DNA from: Mesorhizobium sp. M2D.F.Ca.ET.226.01.1.1
Lineage (GTDB): Bacteria; Pseudomonadota; Alphaproteobacteria; Rhizobiales; Rhizobiaceae
Direction of reading: 5' to 3'
Length of the DNA stretch: 64,000 bases
Assembly (NCBI RefSeq): GCF_004022705.2
Contig: NZ_RZOY02000005.1
Coordinates: 186,001-250,000 of the forward strand
How positions within the stretch are numbered: position 1 is the first letter of the stretch; each line of letters begins with the position of its first letter. The notes under the pieces are model-generated. The model was not told the DNA's origin and made no database searches. It saw only the letters and a list, made by a program, of their open reading frames with translations. Shown piece by piece: positions 27,064 through 35,027 of the stretch. Position numbers and translations under genes: made by a program.

Positions 27064-27392
27064 GGCAAGCTTCCTGCTAGCGAGGCGCGCGGTCGGAGCC
27101 AACCAAGGATCCGTCGCCTTTTCCGGACGAGGATCGTGTTAGGGACGGTCATAATCCGCCCAAAGAGCCAGTTGCGGATCACCAAGTCGCCAACCTTGCC
27201 ATGTTCTCTCAGCCAGCTTTGAAAGGCGGTGACTGCATCACTGCCGTCCAGCACGATCACCATCAGCCAGATGTTGCTCGCGCCGACCCTGCGGCCATCC
27301 CAGCGCAAGACTGCTTCGCGCCAGCGCTTGCGCAAATGGTCAAAAACGAACTCCGGATCGTCCGTGTAAAATCGAAAGACGTTGTTGGCCAT
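27060..27392 (-). CDS. Hypothetical protein in the uvrA operon
   Basis: The 110-residue soluble basic protein (MANNVFRFYTDDPEFVFDHL onward) has no signal peptide or clear motif. Its C-terminus is very arginine-rich (VRKRRRILGWLRPR). It begins eight bases after the DUF302 gene and its TGA overlaps the ATG of the GNAT gene, which supports its being real. I do not recognise a family. Confidence 0.65.
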   Translation of the reverse strand: MANNVFRFYTDDPEFVFDHLRKRWREAVLRWDGRRVGASNIWLMVIVLDGSDAVTAFQSWLREHGKVGDLVIRNWLFGRIMTVPNTILVRKRRRILGWLRPRASLAGSLP

Positions 27393-27400
27393 CGGCAGGC

Positions 27401-27817
27401 TTACGCTCCTGACAAACTTGTCCCGGTGGCCGCCGAAACGACCTTCTCCATACCCGCCGCGATCGCCGTGACGGCATCGCGACTTGCCTCGCCAAGATCG
27501 TGACGATCCGCCAGCCAACGCGCATCGTTATAGGACAGCCAGACCTTGCCTTGCTCGTCTTCCCAGGCCAACGCCTTGATCGGCAGGTCGATGCCCGCAA
27601 GCTGCCGGTCCTGCATCAGTGGCGTGCCGCCCTTCGGGTGACCGAAGATCAGCAATTCTGTCGGACGAAGCGCGGCACCGACTTCCTGCGCGCCGGCGGC
27701 ATGGTCGATCCGTGCGAAGACGCGCAATCCGGCGCCGGTGACGGTCTCGACCAGCCGGTCGATGGTTTCACCCACGCCGAAGCGGCTTTCAATGGAGATC
27801 AGGCCCCTCCCTGCCAT
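27401..27817 (-). CDS. DUF302 domain protein
   Basis: The 138-residue cytoplasmic protein matches DUF302: GVGETIDRLVETVTGAGLRV, FARIDHAAGA, LRPTELLIFGHPKGGTPLM and LPIKALAWEDEQGKVWLSYN. The family has a compact alpha/beta fold and no defined reaction. Its ATG shares one base with the uvrA stop (TGATG), so translation is probably coupled to uvrA. The initiating ATG is set by this overlap; the longer frame would run into uvrA. Confidence 0.86.
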   Translation of the reverse strand: MAGRGLISIESRFGVGETIDRLVETVTGAGLRVFARIDHAAGAQEVGAALRPTELLIFGHPKGGTPLMQDRQLAGIDLPIKALAWEDEQGKVWLSYNDARWLADRHDLGEASRDAVTAIAAGMEKVVSAATGTSLSGA

Positions 27818-30738
27818 CACTCCGCCGCTTCGCGCTTGCCCCCGGGGCGGCGCTCCAGAAGCTCTTTCAGGAACTGGCCGGTGTAGCTGCGCTTTTCGCG
27901 TACGATGGCTTCCGGGGTGCCGGAGGCGACGAGCTCGCCGCCGCCGTCGCCGCCTTCGGGGCCGAGGTCGAGCACCCAATCTGCAGTCTTGATCACCTCG
28001 AGGTTGTGCTCGATGACCACCACCGTGTTGCCCTGGTCAACCAGCTCGTGCAGCACCTCGAGCAGCTTGGCGACGTCGTGGAAGTGCAGGCCGGTGGTCG
28101 GCTCGTCGAGGATGTAGAGCGTCTTGCCCGTCGCCTTGCGCGACAGTTCCTTGGCGAGCTTGATGCGCTGCGCCTCGCCGCCCGAAAGCGTCGTCGCCTG
28201 CTGGCCGATATGGATATAGCCCAGCCCAACCTGCTTCAGCGTCTCCAGCTTGTCGCGCACGCCGGGCACCGCCGAGAAGAACTCGACGCCTTCCTCGACC
28301 GTCATGTCGAGCACGTCGGCGATCGACTTGCCCTTGAACAGAACGTCGAGCGTCTCGCGGTTGTAGCGCTTGCCGTGGCAGACGTCGCAGGTGACGTAGA
28401 CGTCGGGCAGGAAGTGCATCTCGATCTTGATCACGCCGTCGCCCTGGCAGGCCTCGCAGCGGCCACCCTTGACGTTGAAGGAGAAACGGCCCGGCTGGTA
28501 GCCGCGCGCCTTGGCTTCCGGCAAGCCGGCGAACCAGTCGCGGATCGGCGTGAAGGCGCCGGTATAGGTCGCCGGGTTGGAACGCGGCGTGCGGCCAATC
28601 GGCGACTGGTCGATGTCGATGACCTTGTCGAGGAACTCCAGCCCTTCGATGCGGTCATGCTCGGCCGGATGCTCGCGCGAACCCATGATGCGGCGCGAGG
28701 CCGCCTTGAACAGCGTCTCGATCAGGAAGGTCGACTTGCCGCCGCCCGACACGCCGGTGACCGCAGTGAAAGTGCCGAGCGGGATTTCCGCCGTGACGTT
28801 CTTCAGATTGTTGCCGCGCGCGCCGACCACCTTGATGCGCCGGTTCTTCTTTGCCTCGCGCCGCGCGGACGGCGTCGCCACTTCCAATTCGCCCGACAGG
28901 TACTTGCCGGTGATCGAGGCGGGCGTCGCCATGATCTGCTGCGGCGTGCCCTGGGCGATGATCTGGCCGCCATGGATGCCGGCAGCCGGACCGATGTCGA
29001 CGACGTAGTCGGCATGCAGGATGGCGTCCTCGTCATGCTCGACGACGATCACGGTATTGCCGATGTCGCGCAGGTGCTTGAGCGTGTCGAGCAGGCGCGC
29101 ATTGTCGCGCTGGTGCAGGCCGATCGACGGCTCGTCCAGCACATAGAGCACTCCGGTGAGGCCTGAGCCGATCTGCGAGGCGAGACGAATGCGCTGGCTT
29201 TCGCCGCCCGACAGCGTGCCGGAGTTGCGCGACAATGTCAGATAGTCGAGGCCGACATCGTTCAGGAAGCGCAGCCGCTCGCGGATCTCCTTAAGCACGC
29301 GCACCGCAATCTCGTTCTGCTTCTCGTTCAACTGCGCCGGCAGATCGGTGAACCACTGATCGGCCTTGCGGATCGACAGCTCGGTCACTTCGCCGATGTG
29401 CTTGCCGCCGATCTTCACGGCCAGCGCCTCCGGCTTTAGGCGATAGCCGTTGCAGGCGGGGCAGGGTGTGGCCGACATGAAGCGCTCGATCTCCTCGCGC
29501 ATCCAGGCTGATTCCGTTTCCTTCCAGCGCCGGTCGAGATTGGGGATCACGCCCTCGAAGGTCTTGGTGGTCTTATAGGAACGCAGGCCGTCATCATACT
29601 GGAAGGTGATCTCGCGCTCGCCGGTGCCGTGCAGCACGGCTTCTTTCGCCTCGGCGCTCAGATCCCTGAACTTGTCGCCGAGCTTGAAGCCATAGGCTTT
29701 GCCCAACGCTTCCAGCGTCTGCGCGTAATAGGGCGAGGTCGATTTCGCCCACGGGCTGATGGCGCCGTCGCGCAGCGATACATTCTCGTCCGGCACGACG
29801 AGGTTGGGATCGATGGCGCGCTGGCTGCCGAGACCATCGCAGGTCGGGCAGGCGCCGAACGGGTTGTTGAAGGAGAACAGCCTGGGCTCGATCTCGGGAA
29901 TGGTGAAGCCGGACACCGGGCAAGCAAACTTTTCCGAGAACAGGATGCGCTCATGCGTCTCGTTCTTCGACTTGTTGACCGAGTCCTCGCCGGTCAGGCT
30001 GGCGTCGAGCGGCCGGTCGGCGAACTCGGCCACCGCGAGGCCATCGGCGAGCTTCAGCGCGGTCTCCATCGAGTCCGCAAGCCTGGTCGCCAGATCGCCG
30101 CGCACGACGATGCGGTCGACGACGACGTCGATGTCGTGCTTGTACTTCTTGTCCAGCGCCGGCACGTCGGCGATCTCGTAGAAGGTGCCGTCGACCTTGA
30201 CGCGCTGGAAACCCTTCTTCTGCAGCTCCAGCAGTTCCTTGCGGTATTCGCCCTTGCGGCCGCGCACGATCGGCGCCAGCAGGAACAGGCGGGTGCCTTC
30301 GTCCAGCGCCAGCACGCGGTCGACCATCTGGCTGACCGTCTGGCTCTCGATCGGCAGGCCGGTGGCCGGCGAATAGGGGATGCCGACACGCGCGAAGAGC
30401 AGGCGCATGTAGTCGTAGATTTCCGTGACGGTGCCGACCGTCGAGCGCGGGTTGCGCGAGGTGGTCTTCTGCTCGATCGAGATGGCGGGCGACAGGCCGT
30501 CGATCTGGTCGACGTCCGGCTTCTGCATCATCTCCAGGAACTGGCGGGCATAGGCCGACAGGCTCTCGACATAGCGGCGCTGGCCCTCGGCATAGATGGT
30601 GTCGAAAGCGAGCGACGACTTGCCGGATCCTGACAGTCCAGTCATGACGATCAGGCTGTCGCGCGGCAGGTCGAGATCGACGTTCTTGAGATTGTGTTCG
30701 CGCGCCCCGCGAATGGAAAGGTATTTATGGTCGGCCAT
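27817..30738 (-). CDS. uvrA: Excinuclease ABC subunit A
   Basis: The 973-residue UvrA recognises bulky DNA lesions with UvrB in nucleotide excision repair. Two ABC modules are visible: Walker A loops GLSGSGKSS (near residue 34) and GVSGGGKST, with signatures [12 protein letters not shown] and [12 protein letters not shown]. The second zinc module (CEACQGDG ... CDVCHG) and the CPACNGYRL site are intact. The first reads C273-P-V-S276, so one cysteine of that finger is missing. A LexA box lies 165 bases upstream. Confidence 0.97.
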   Translation of the reverse strand: MADHKYLSIRGAREHNLKNVDLDLPRDSLIVMTGLSGSGKSSLAFDTIYAEGQRRYVESLSAYARQFLEMMQKPDVDQIDGLSPAISIEQKTTSRNPRSTVGTVTEIYDYMRLLFARVGIPYSPATGLPIESQTVSQMVDRVLALDEGTRLFLLAPIVRGRKGEYRKELLELQKKGFQRVKVDGTFYEIADVPALDKKYKHDIDVVVDRIVVRGDLATRLADSMETALKLADGLAVAEFADRPLDASLTGEDSVNKSKNETHERILFSEKFACPVSGFTIPEIEPRLFSFNNPFGACPTCDGLGSQRAIDPNLVVPDENVSLRDGAISPWAKSTSPYYAQTLEALGKAYGFKLGDKFRDLSAEAKEAVLHGTGEREITFQYDDGLRSYKTTKTFEGVIPNLDRRWKETESAWMREEIERFMSATPCPACNGYRLKPEALAVKIGGKHIGEVTELSIRKADQWFTDLPAQLNEKQNEIAVRVLKEIRERLRFLNDVGLDYLTLSRNSGTLSGGESQRIRLASQIGSGLTGVLYVLDEPSIGLHQRDNARLLDTLKHLRDIGNTVIVVEHDEDAILHADYVVDIGPAAGIHGGQIIAQGTPQQIMATPASITGKYLSGELEVATPSARREAKKNRRIKVVGARGNNLKNVTAEIPLGTFTAVTGVSGGGKSTFLIETLFKAASRRIMGSREHPAEHDRIEGLEFLDKVIDIDQSPIGRTPRSNPATYTGAFTPIRDWFAGLPEAKARGYQPGRFSFNVKGGRCEACQGDGVIKIEMHFLPDVYVTCDVCHGKRYNRETLDVLFKGKSIADVLDMTVEEGVEFFSAVPGVRDKLETLKQVGLGYIHIGQQATTLSGGEAQRIKLAKELSRKATGKTLYILDEPTTGLHFHDVAKLLEVLHELVDQGNTVVVIEHNLEVIKTADWVLDLGPEGGDGGGELVASGTPEAIVREKRSYTGQFLKELLERRPGGKREAAE

Positions 30739-30902
30739 CGCCGGTCGCCGCCTCAGATCTGGAATTTGCTGGATTGGGCGGGTTTGTCCCGGCCATCCCC
30801 TATGTAGGTATTTTCGCCGTCACGTCGAGAGACGCCACAAATCTCGACGCAAGACGCCAATCATGGGTTTAACCGCCTTTCGTGCGAGCCGGCAAGCGGA
30901 AA

Positions 30903-30917
30903 GAACAAAGGCCGAAC
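30903..30917 (-). promoter_or_regulatory. LexA (SOS) box upstream of uvrA
   Basis: GAAC-AAAGGCC-GAAC (GTTC-N7-GTTC on the uvrA strand) exactly fits the alphaproteobacterial LexA motif. It is 165 bases before the uvrA ATG. TTGTCA lies just upstream on the same strand as a possible -35. Confidence 0.8.
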
Positions 30918-31463
30918 ACGCTCCTGACAAAGCGCTGTGGAAATAGGTGGGCGCTGCAAAACAGTCGCTATGGGCGCTGCAAAACAATCGCCGCATGCGC
31001 TGTGAAAACAGATGCGACAGCCGCCCGCCGGTTTGATCCACAGAGACGCTGGACTTACCTGGACGTAAACTCCACGAGATCACATTTTTTCGTAACCGGC
31101 TATTCAACGGTTGACGCCAGCGACTCACGGGAGCAGTCTCAAAGGCGTCAACGAAGCCGGCCGTCTTTCGATGGCCTCGCCGCCCAACAGGCGGATAGCG
31201 ATTAGCGCTTCGAACGACATTGTCGCAACGGACCCAGGAGCGGAGCATGACGCCACCGGACAGTCCCTTGAGGCTCCACACGGAGATGGAGCCGCGGCAG
31301 GCATAAGTGCCAGGGCAGACTTGAAACGCCAGCCCGACAAACCGTGACTTGCCGAATCCCAACAATCAGAGACCATAGTCGGATCGTCGGCTGAACGCCG
31401 CGTTGCATCCGAAACAGAACGCCGGCAGTCCACTCCCGGCTAAAGTTGGATTTCAGATCCATG

Positions 31464-31498
31464 AAGCCCCATCCGTCTGCAAAGCAGGGATGGGGCTT
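31464..31498. terminator. Strong hairpin downstream of a small secreted-protein gene
   Basis: AAGCCCCATCC (31464-31474) pairs perfectly with GGATGGGGCTT (31488-31498), extended inside by CTGC/GCAG around an AAA loop after a two-base bulge. It lies 28 bases beyond the stop of the minus-strand gene ending at 31526, so it probably terminates it. Neither side has a long T run. Confidence 0.55.
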
Positions 31499-31525
31499 AC
31501 ATTTTGTCGTTCCGACAAATTCTGA

Positions 31526-31807
31526 TCAGTGGCTCGGAACCTTGGTGCCGCCCGTCGCCATGTCGATGGTGATGCTGCCGCCGATCCTGACATCGGTATT
31601 GCCGATCTTGAACGAGCCGTCGCTGCCGGCGGGCTCAGGGTCGTCCGGTTCCGGCTGTGGCGCCGGCTTGGCGATGCGGTAGTCGCCGCCGACGCCGGGC
31701 AGTTTCTGCGACCGGCTGTCGTCGGCAAGCGCGGTGCCCGCCAGCAGCGCGCCGGCAAGCGCCGCGAGGGCAATGCACACATATCTGGTTTGTAGCGGCT
31801 TGATCAT
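31526..31807 (-). CDS. Small secreted protein of unknown function
   Basis: The 93-residue product has an N-terminal signal peptide (helix YVCIALAALAGALLAGTALA) and an acidic, proline-rich middle. A C-terminal strand-rich segment reads FKIGNTDVRIGGSITIDMAT. I chose ATG 31807, since an earlier ATG would place a non-signal stretch before the helix. No family is recognised. It lies between clpP and the uvrA upstream region. Confidence 0.65.
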   Translation of the reverse strand: MIKPLQTRYVCIALAALAGALLAGTALADDSRSQKLPGVGGDYRIAKPAPQPEPDDPEPAGSDGSFKIGNTDVRIGGSITIDMATGGTKVPSH

Positions 31808-31883
31808 TGCGCGAACTATAGGGGCGCGGGCCTGACGATGCCAGACGTGGCCAATCAATTCGCCGCGCGTCCGGCTCGAGACG

Positions 31884-32486
31884 TCAGGCCGCCTTCTTGC
31901 GAGTGTCGTAGACGTGGTCGACGAGACCCCATTCCTTCGCTTCCGCGGCGCTCATGAAATAGTCGCGGTCGAGCGTGCGCTCGACCTCTTCGTAGGTGCG
32001 CCCGCAATGCCTGGCATAGAGCTCGGTCATGTGCTGCTTGGTGCGCACGATGTCCTCGGCATGGCGCTGGATGTCGGAGGCCTGGCCCTGGAAACCGCCG
32101 AGCGGCTGATGCAACACGATCCTCGTGTTGGGCAACGCGATGCGCCGCCCCGGCGTGCCGGCCATCAGCAGGAAGGAACCCATCGACGCGGCGAAGCCCA
32201 TGCAGACCGTCGAGACCGGGCAGGAGATGTATTGCATCGTGTCGTAGATGGCGAAGCCGCTGGTGACCATGCCGCCCGGCGAGTTGATGTAGAGCGAGAT
32301 CTCCTTGTCCGGATGATCGGACTCCAGCGACAGCAATTGCGCGCAGACCAGCGCCGAAACGTTGTCGTTGATCTCGCCATTGATGAAGACAATGCGCTCG
32401 CGCAGCAGCCGCGAAAAGATATCGAAGGAACGTTCGCCGCGGCTCGACTGTTCGATGACCATCGGCACCAGATTGGCAATGCTCAT
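31884..32486 (-). CDS. clpP: ATP-dependent Clp protease proteolytic subunit (paralogue)
   Basis: The 200-residue serine protease subunit has its triad in place: S101 in FAASMGSF, H126 in VLHQPLGG and D175 in LDRDYFMSA, with the S-to-H spacing of 25 seen in E. coli ClpP. No clpX or tig is adjacent, so this looks like one of the extra ClpP copies of rhizobia rather than the main clpPX locus. It would form a barrel with a Clp ATPase made elsewhere. Confidence 0.93.
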   Translation of the reverse strand: MSIANLVPMVIEQSSRGERSFDIFSRLLRERIVFINGEINDNVSALVCAQLLSLESDHPDKEISLYINSPGGMVTSGFAIYDTMQYISCPVSTVCMGFAASMGSFLLMAGTPGRRIALPNTRIVLHQPLGGFQGQASDIQRHAEDIVRTKQHMTELYARHCGRTYEEVERTLDRDYFMSAAEAKEWGLVDHVYDTRKKAA

Positions 32487-32513
32487 GACGGGTTTCCTCG
32501 GTCCTTTTTTTGA

Positions 32514-32990
32514 TCAGGCGGCGCGCAGCATCATGCAAGGCGCATTGGCCGCGACCGGGTTCTTGCGGGCATAAAGCGAGAGCCTGCAACCGGCGCCGGC
32601 AATGGCAATGGCAGGCTCGGCCACCGGCACGAAACCGTCATGGACGATGCGCAAATGCGTGCCGCCGGAGGCGGTTCGCGCCAGCGTAAAGGTGACGATG
32701 CTGTCGAAAGCGGGAAGCTGGTCCGCGTCCTTCGCGCCGGGCCGCTCGCGCCAGGAATAGCGCAGCAGCTTGCCAGGCTCGGCCTTGAGCACCTCGCATT
32801 CGATCGGCCTATCCGCTGCGGCAAAGGCGAAGCGGCGGCCGGCTTCCGCCTTGATGTCGTTCGGCATCAGCCAGGCGGCGAGCAATTCCGGCTCGGTCAG
32901 TGCCCGCCAGACTTTTTCGGGCGGATCGGGAAGGTCGCATTCGAAGCTGAGCGGCGCCTCGTTGGCCGTCGGGTTTCCGGTTGCCGTCAT
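32514..32990 (-). CDS. SRPBCC/AHSA1-domain protein
   Basis: The 158-residue protein has the AHSA1-type pattern ECDLPDPPEKVWRALTEPELLAAWL, then LLRYSWRE and VTFTLARTASGGTHLRIVHDGF. This hydrophobic-cavity fold binds small ligands. Its ATG overlaps the stop of the ArsR-type regulator by four bases (ATGA), a very common ArsR-SRPBCC pairing. Ligand and function are unknown; regulation is probably through the neighbouring repressor. Confidence 0.85.
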   Translation of the reverse strand: MTATGNPTANEAPLSFECDLPDPPEKVWRALTEPELLAAWLMPNDIKAEAGRRFAFAAADRPIECEVLKAEPGKLLRYSWRERPGAKDADQLPAFDSIVTFTLARTASGGTHLRIVHDGFVPVAEPAIAIAGAGCRLSLYARKNPVAANAPCMMLRAA

Positions 32991-33301
32991 TGGTCCATTC
33001 CCTTCAGAACCGTCTTCAACTTCTCGATGCGCTCCGGCCAGAAGGCGCGGTAGCGTTCGACCCAGCCGAGCAGCGGATCGAGCCCTTGCGGATCGGCGCG
33101 GTAATAGGCGTTGCGGCCGGCGCGCCGCTCGACCACCAGACCGGCGCCGCGCAGCACGGCAAGGTGCTGCGAGACCGCAGGCTGCGACACGCTCATGCCG
33201 GCGCGCAACTCGGTCACCGTCATCTCGCTGGCGGTCAGGCGCTCGTAAACGGCACGTCGCGTCGGGTCGGCGAGCGCCCGGAAAATCTCTGCTTCGATCA
33301 T
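32987..33301 (-). CDS. ArsR family transcriptional regulator
   Basis: The 104-residue winged-helix protein (MIEAEIFRALADPTRRAVYE) has the recognition region MSVSQPAVSQHLAVLRGAGL and RRAGRNAYYRADPQGLDPL. It lacks the CVC metal motif of ArsR/SmtB sensors and resembles the SdpR-type branch that partners SRPBCC proteins. I start at ATG 33301. A perfect-armed palindrome ten bases upstream is a probable self-regulatory operator. Confidence 0.88.
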   Translation of the reverse strand: MIEAEIFRALADPTRRAVYERLTASEMTVTELRAGMSVSQPAVSQHLAVLRGAGLVVERRAGRNAYYRADPQGLDPLLGWVERYRAFWPERIEKLKTVLKGMDQ

Positions 33302-33310
33302 GACCAAAGC

Positions 33311-33326
33311 ATAAGTCGATACTTAT
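33311..33326 (-). promoter_or_regulatory. Probable operator of the ArsR-type regulator
   Basis: ATAAGT (33311-33316) and ACTTAT (33321-33326) flank CGAT. On the minus strand the palindrome falls between a TTGCCA (-35-like) and a TATGCT (-10-like), ten bases before the ATG, so bound regulator would block transcription. Confidence 0.6.
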
Positions 33327-33395
33327 TGATTTGGCAAGCATCTATTTGATCGCCATATCCAAATATGCGTTCGAGCACGGCTTTTGCTGACATTC

Positions 33396-33424
33396 CTTGA
33401 CAGAGAGGGCGGTTATGTCTAGAA
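33396..33424 (+). promoter_or_regulatory. ssb promoter
   Basis: A perfect CTTGAC (33396-33401), 17-base spacer and CTAGAA (33419-33424) fit the alphaproteobacterial housekeeping promoter. The -10 overlaps the LexA box that follows. The leader would be about 107 bases. Confidence 0.7.
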
Positions 33425-33436
33425 CGAAAAGAGAAC
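33422..33436 (+). promoter_or_regulatory. LexA (SOS) box overlapping the ssb promoter
   Basis: GAAC-GAAAAGA-GAAC matches the rhizobial LexA motif GAAC-N7-GAAC and covers the end of the -10 element and the expected start site. This is a position from which LexA would repress directly. Confidence 0.8.
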
Positions 33437-33456
33437 AAAAACCTTGTGGGAAAAGC

Positions 33457-33489
33457 CAGCCTTTGCGGGCATGGGCGGCCCGCAGGCTG
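33457..33489 (+). promoter_or_regulatory. Stable hairpin in the ssb leader
   Basis: CAGCCT (33457-33462) and GCGGGC (33465-33470) pair with GCCCGC (33478-33483) and AGGCTG (33484-33489): 12 bp with a two-base bulge and a seven-base loop. No T run follows, so it is not a simple terminator. It ends 48 bases before the ssb ATG. Confidence 0.5.
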
Positions 33490-33537
33490 TAAGGTGAGCG
33501 ACTTAAAATTTGTTTCGGATGAGCGCGGAGAAGTACG

Positions 33538-34059
33538 ATGGCGGGTAGCGTCAACAAGGTCATTCTGGTCGGCAATCTCGGGGCGGACCCTGAAATCCGC
33601 CGCCTGAATTCCGGTGATCCGGTCGTCAACATCCGCATCGCCACGTCGGAAAGCTGGCGCGACAAGAATTCGGGCGAGCGCAAGGAAAAGACCGAGTGGC
33701 ACAATGTCGTCATCTTCAACGACCAGATCGCCAAGGTGGCGGAGCAGTATTTGAAGAAGGGCATGAAGGTCTATGTCGAGGGCCAGTTGCAGACCCGCAA
33801 ATGGCAGGACCAGACCGGCAATGATCGCTACACGACCGAGGTGGTGCTGCAGAAATTCCGTGGCGAATTGCAGATGCTCGACGCGCGCGGCGAGGGCGGC
33901 GGCGGACAGGTCGGCAATTATTCCGGCAGCAGCGGCCGCGGCTCGGATTTCGGCCAGTCCGGCCCGAATGAAGGTTTCAGCCGTGGCGGCGGCGGTGGTT
34001 CCCGGGGCGGCGGTGGCGGCGGCTCGTCGCGCGAGCTGGACGACGAGATCCCGTTCTAA
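33538..34059 (+). CDS. ssb: Single-stranded DNA-binding protein
   Basis: The 173-residue protein has the OB-fold (about residues 1-112; [37 protein letters not shown]). A glycine-rich flexible linker and the acidic tip DDEIPF follow; the tip recruits repair and replication partners. It works as a tetramer. The leader carries a LexA box over the promoter and a stable hairpin. Start ATG gives the canonical [10 protein letters not shown]. Confidence 0.97.
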   Translation: MAGSVNKVILVGNLGADPEIRRLNSGDPVVNIRIATSESWRDKNSGERKEKTEWHNVVIFNDQIAKVAEQYLKKGMKVYVEGQLQTRKWQDQTGNDRYTTEVVLQKFRGELQMLDARGEGGGGQVGNYSGSSGRGSDFGQSGPNEGFSRGGGGGSRGGGGGGSSRELDDEIPF

Positions 34060-34093
34060 GAGCTTTGCATTGATCGTTTGAGGGGAAGGCGCG

Positions 34094-34492
34094 ATGTCGC
34101 TCGGACCGCTTCTGTCGGCGCCTCCTCCCATTCCATGGCATGCCTTCGCGGCCTTCGCCGCTTTAGCCATCGGCGGCGCCCAGCTGGCGCTGCCGAAGGG
34201 CACGATGCGTCACCGCGCGCTGGGTTACACATGGGCGGCGCTGATGCTGGTCATCGCCATATCGAGCTTCTGGATCCAGCAGATCCGGCTCATCGGTCCG
34301 TTCAGCCCGATCCATCTGTTGTCGATCCTGGTGCTGGTCACCGTGCCGCTGGCGGTCTGGCATGCGCGCAACCACCATGTGGCGAAGCATCGCAAGGTGA
34401 TGATCTCGCTCTATGTCTTCGCATTAATCGGCGCGGGCGTCTTCACGCTGCTGCCGGGGCGCATTATGCACGCCGTCGTGTTTGGTCAGTAA
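34094..34492 (+). CDS. DUF2306 membrane protein
   Basis: The 132-residue inner-membrane protein has four hydrophobic helices and the family histidines in GTMRHRALGYTWA and AVWHARNHHVAKHRKVM, which are candidates for metal or haem binding. Function is unknown. It follows ssb by 34 bases and precedes an OsmC gene by 29, all on one strand, so they may share transcripts. Confidence 0.82.
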   Translation: MSLGPLLSAPPPIPWHAFAAFAALAIGGAQLALPKGTMRHRALGYTWAALMLVIAISSFWIQQIRLIGPFSPIHLLSILVLVTVPLAVWHARNHHVAKHRKVMISLYVFALIGAGVFTLLPGRIMHAVVFGQ

Positions 34493-34521
34493 GCGGCTGG
34501 AATTTCTCAAGGAAGATTATC

Positions 34522-34947
34522 GTGAAAGCACGCATCAAATGGGTCGAGGAACGCACCTTTGTCGGCGAATCCGGCAGCGGCCATAAGGTCGTGCTGGGCA
34601 CGGCGCGTCGACCGGATGGTCACACGCCCGGACCGAGCCCGATGGAACTGGTGCTGATCGGCACCGGCGGCTGCTCGGCCTATGACGTCGTCCACATCCT
34701 CGAAAAGGGCCGCGAGGCGATCGAGGACTGCGTGGTCGAGCTCGACGCCGACCGGGCCGAGACCGACCCAAAAGTGTTCACCCGCATCCACATGCATTTC
34801 ATCGTCAAGGGCCACGCGCTGTCGCACGACAAGGTGGAACGGGCGATCGATCTGTCGATCGAGAAATATTGCTCGGCCTCCGCGATGATGGCGAAGACGG
34901 CGACGCTCACGCATGATTTCGAGGTGGTCGAGACGGTGGCGAAGTAG
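34522..34947 (+). CDS. OsmC family protein (YhfA-like)
   Basis: The 141-residue protein of the OsmC/Ohr fold has one likely reactive cysteine in IGTGGCSAYDVVHIL and another in EKYCSASAMM, as in organic-hydroperoxide or YhfA-type members. PSPMELVL precedes the first. The start is GTG at 34522 with AAGGAAG before it. The stop codon TAG lies inside the first unit of an 8-bp tandem array. Exact substrate is unresolved; the two-cysteine pattern favours peroxidase-like chemistry. Confidence 0.85.
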   Translation: MKARIKWVEERTFVGESGSGHKVVLGTARRPDGHTPGPSPMELVLIGTGGCSAYDVVHILEKGREAIEDCVVELDADRAETDPKVFTRIHMHFIVKGHALSHDKVERAIDLSIEKYCSASAMMAKTATLTHDFEVVETVAK

Positions 34948-35006
34948 GGCAGTAGGGCAGTAGGGCAGTAGGGCAGTAGGGCAGTAGGGCAGTAGGGCAG
35001 TAGGGT
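34943..35006. repeat. Tandem array of an 8-bp unit (about 8 copies)
   Basis: Seven perfect AGTAGGGC units run head to tail from 34943 to 34998, followed by a partial AGTAGGG. The first unit supplies the OsmC stop codon (TAG at 34945-34947). This is a simple-sequence repeat prone to slippage, in the gap between convergent genes. Confidence 0.95.
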
Positions 35007-35027
35007 GCGCTGCTCGCGGCCGATCAG

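Larger units (their letters stand above)
30739..31525. other. Gene-poor interval upstream of uvrA with imperfect tandem repeats
   Basis: I see no convincing coding region in this 787-base stretch. It holds the uvrA LexA box (30903-30917), three to four imperfect copies of GCGCTGCAAAACA-like text at roughly 23-base spacing (30948-30970, 30971-30995, 30996-31018, with a weaker start near 30932), and a strong hairpin at 31464-31498. The middle (31020-31460) shows no feature I can name. It could hide a small RNA. Confidence 0.5.

Noticed and set aside
30948..31018. DnaA-box cluster or replication origin
   Set aside because: The repeated word does not match TTATNCACA and no replication gene or AT-rich unwinding region is next to it.
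30820..31365. 181-codon minus-strand frame upstream of uvrA
   Set aside because: It crosses the LexA box and the imperfect repeats, its composition is unlike neighbouring genes, and no ribosome site or motif is seen.
34943..35006. CRISPR array
   Set aside because: Units are only 8 bp, directly adjoining, with no spacers and no cas genes; it is a simple tandem repeat.
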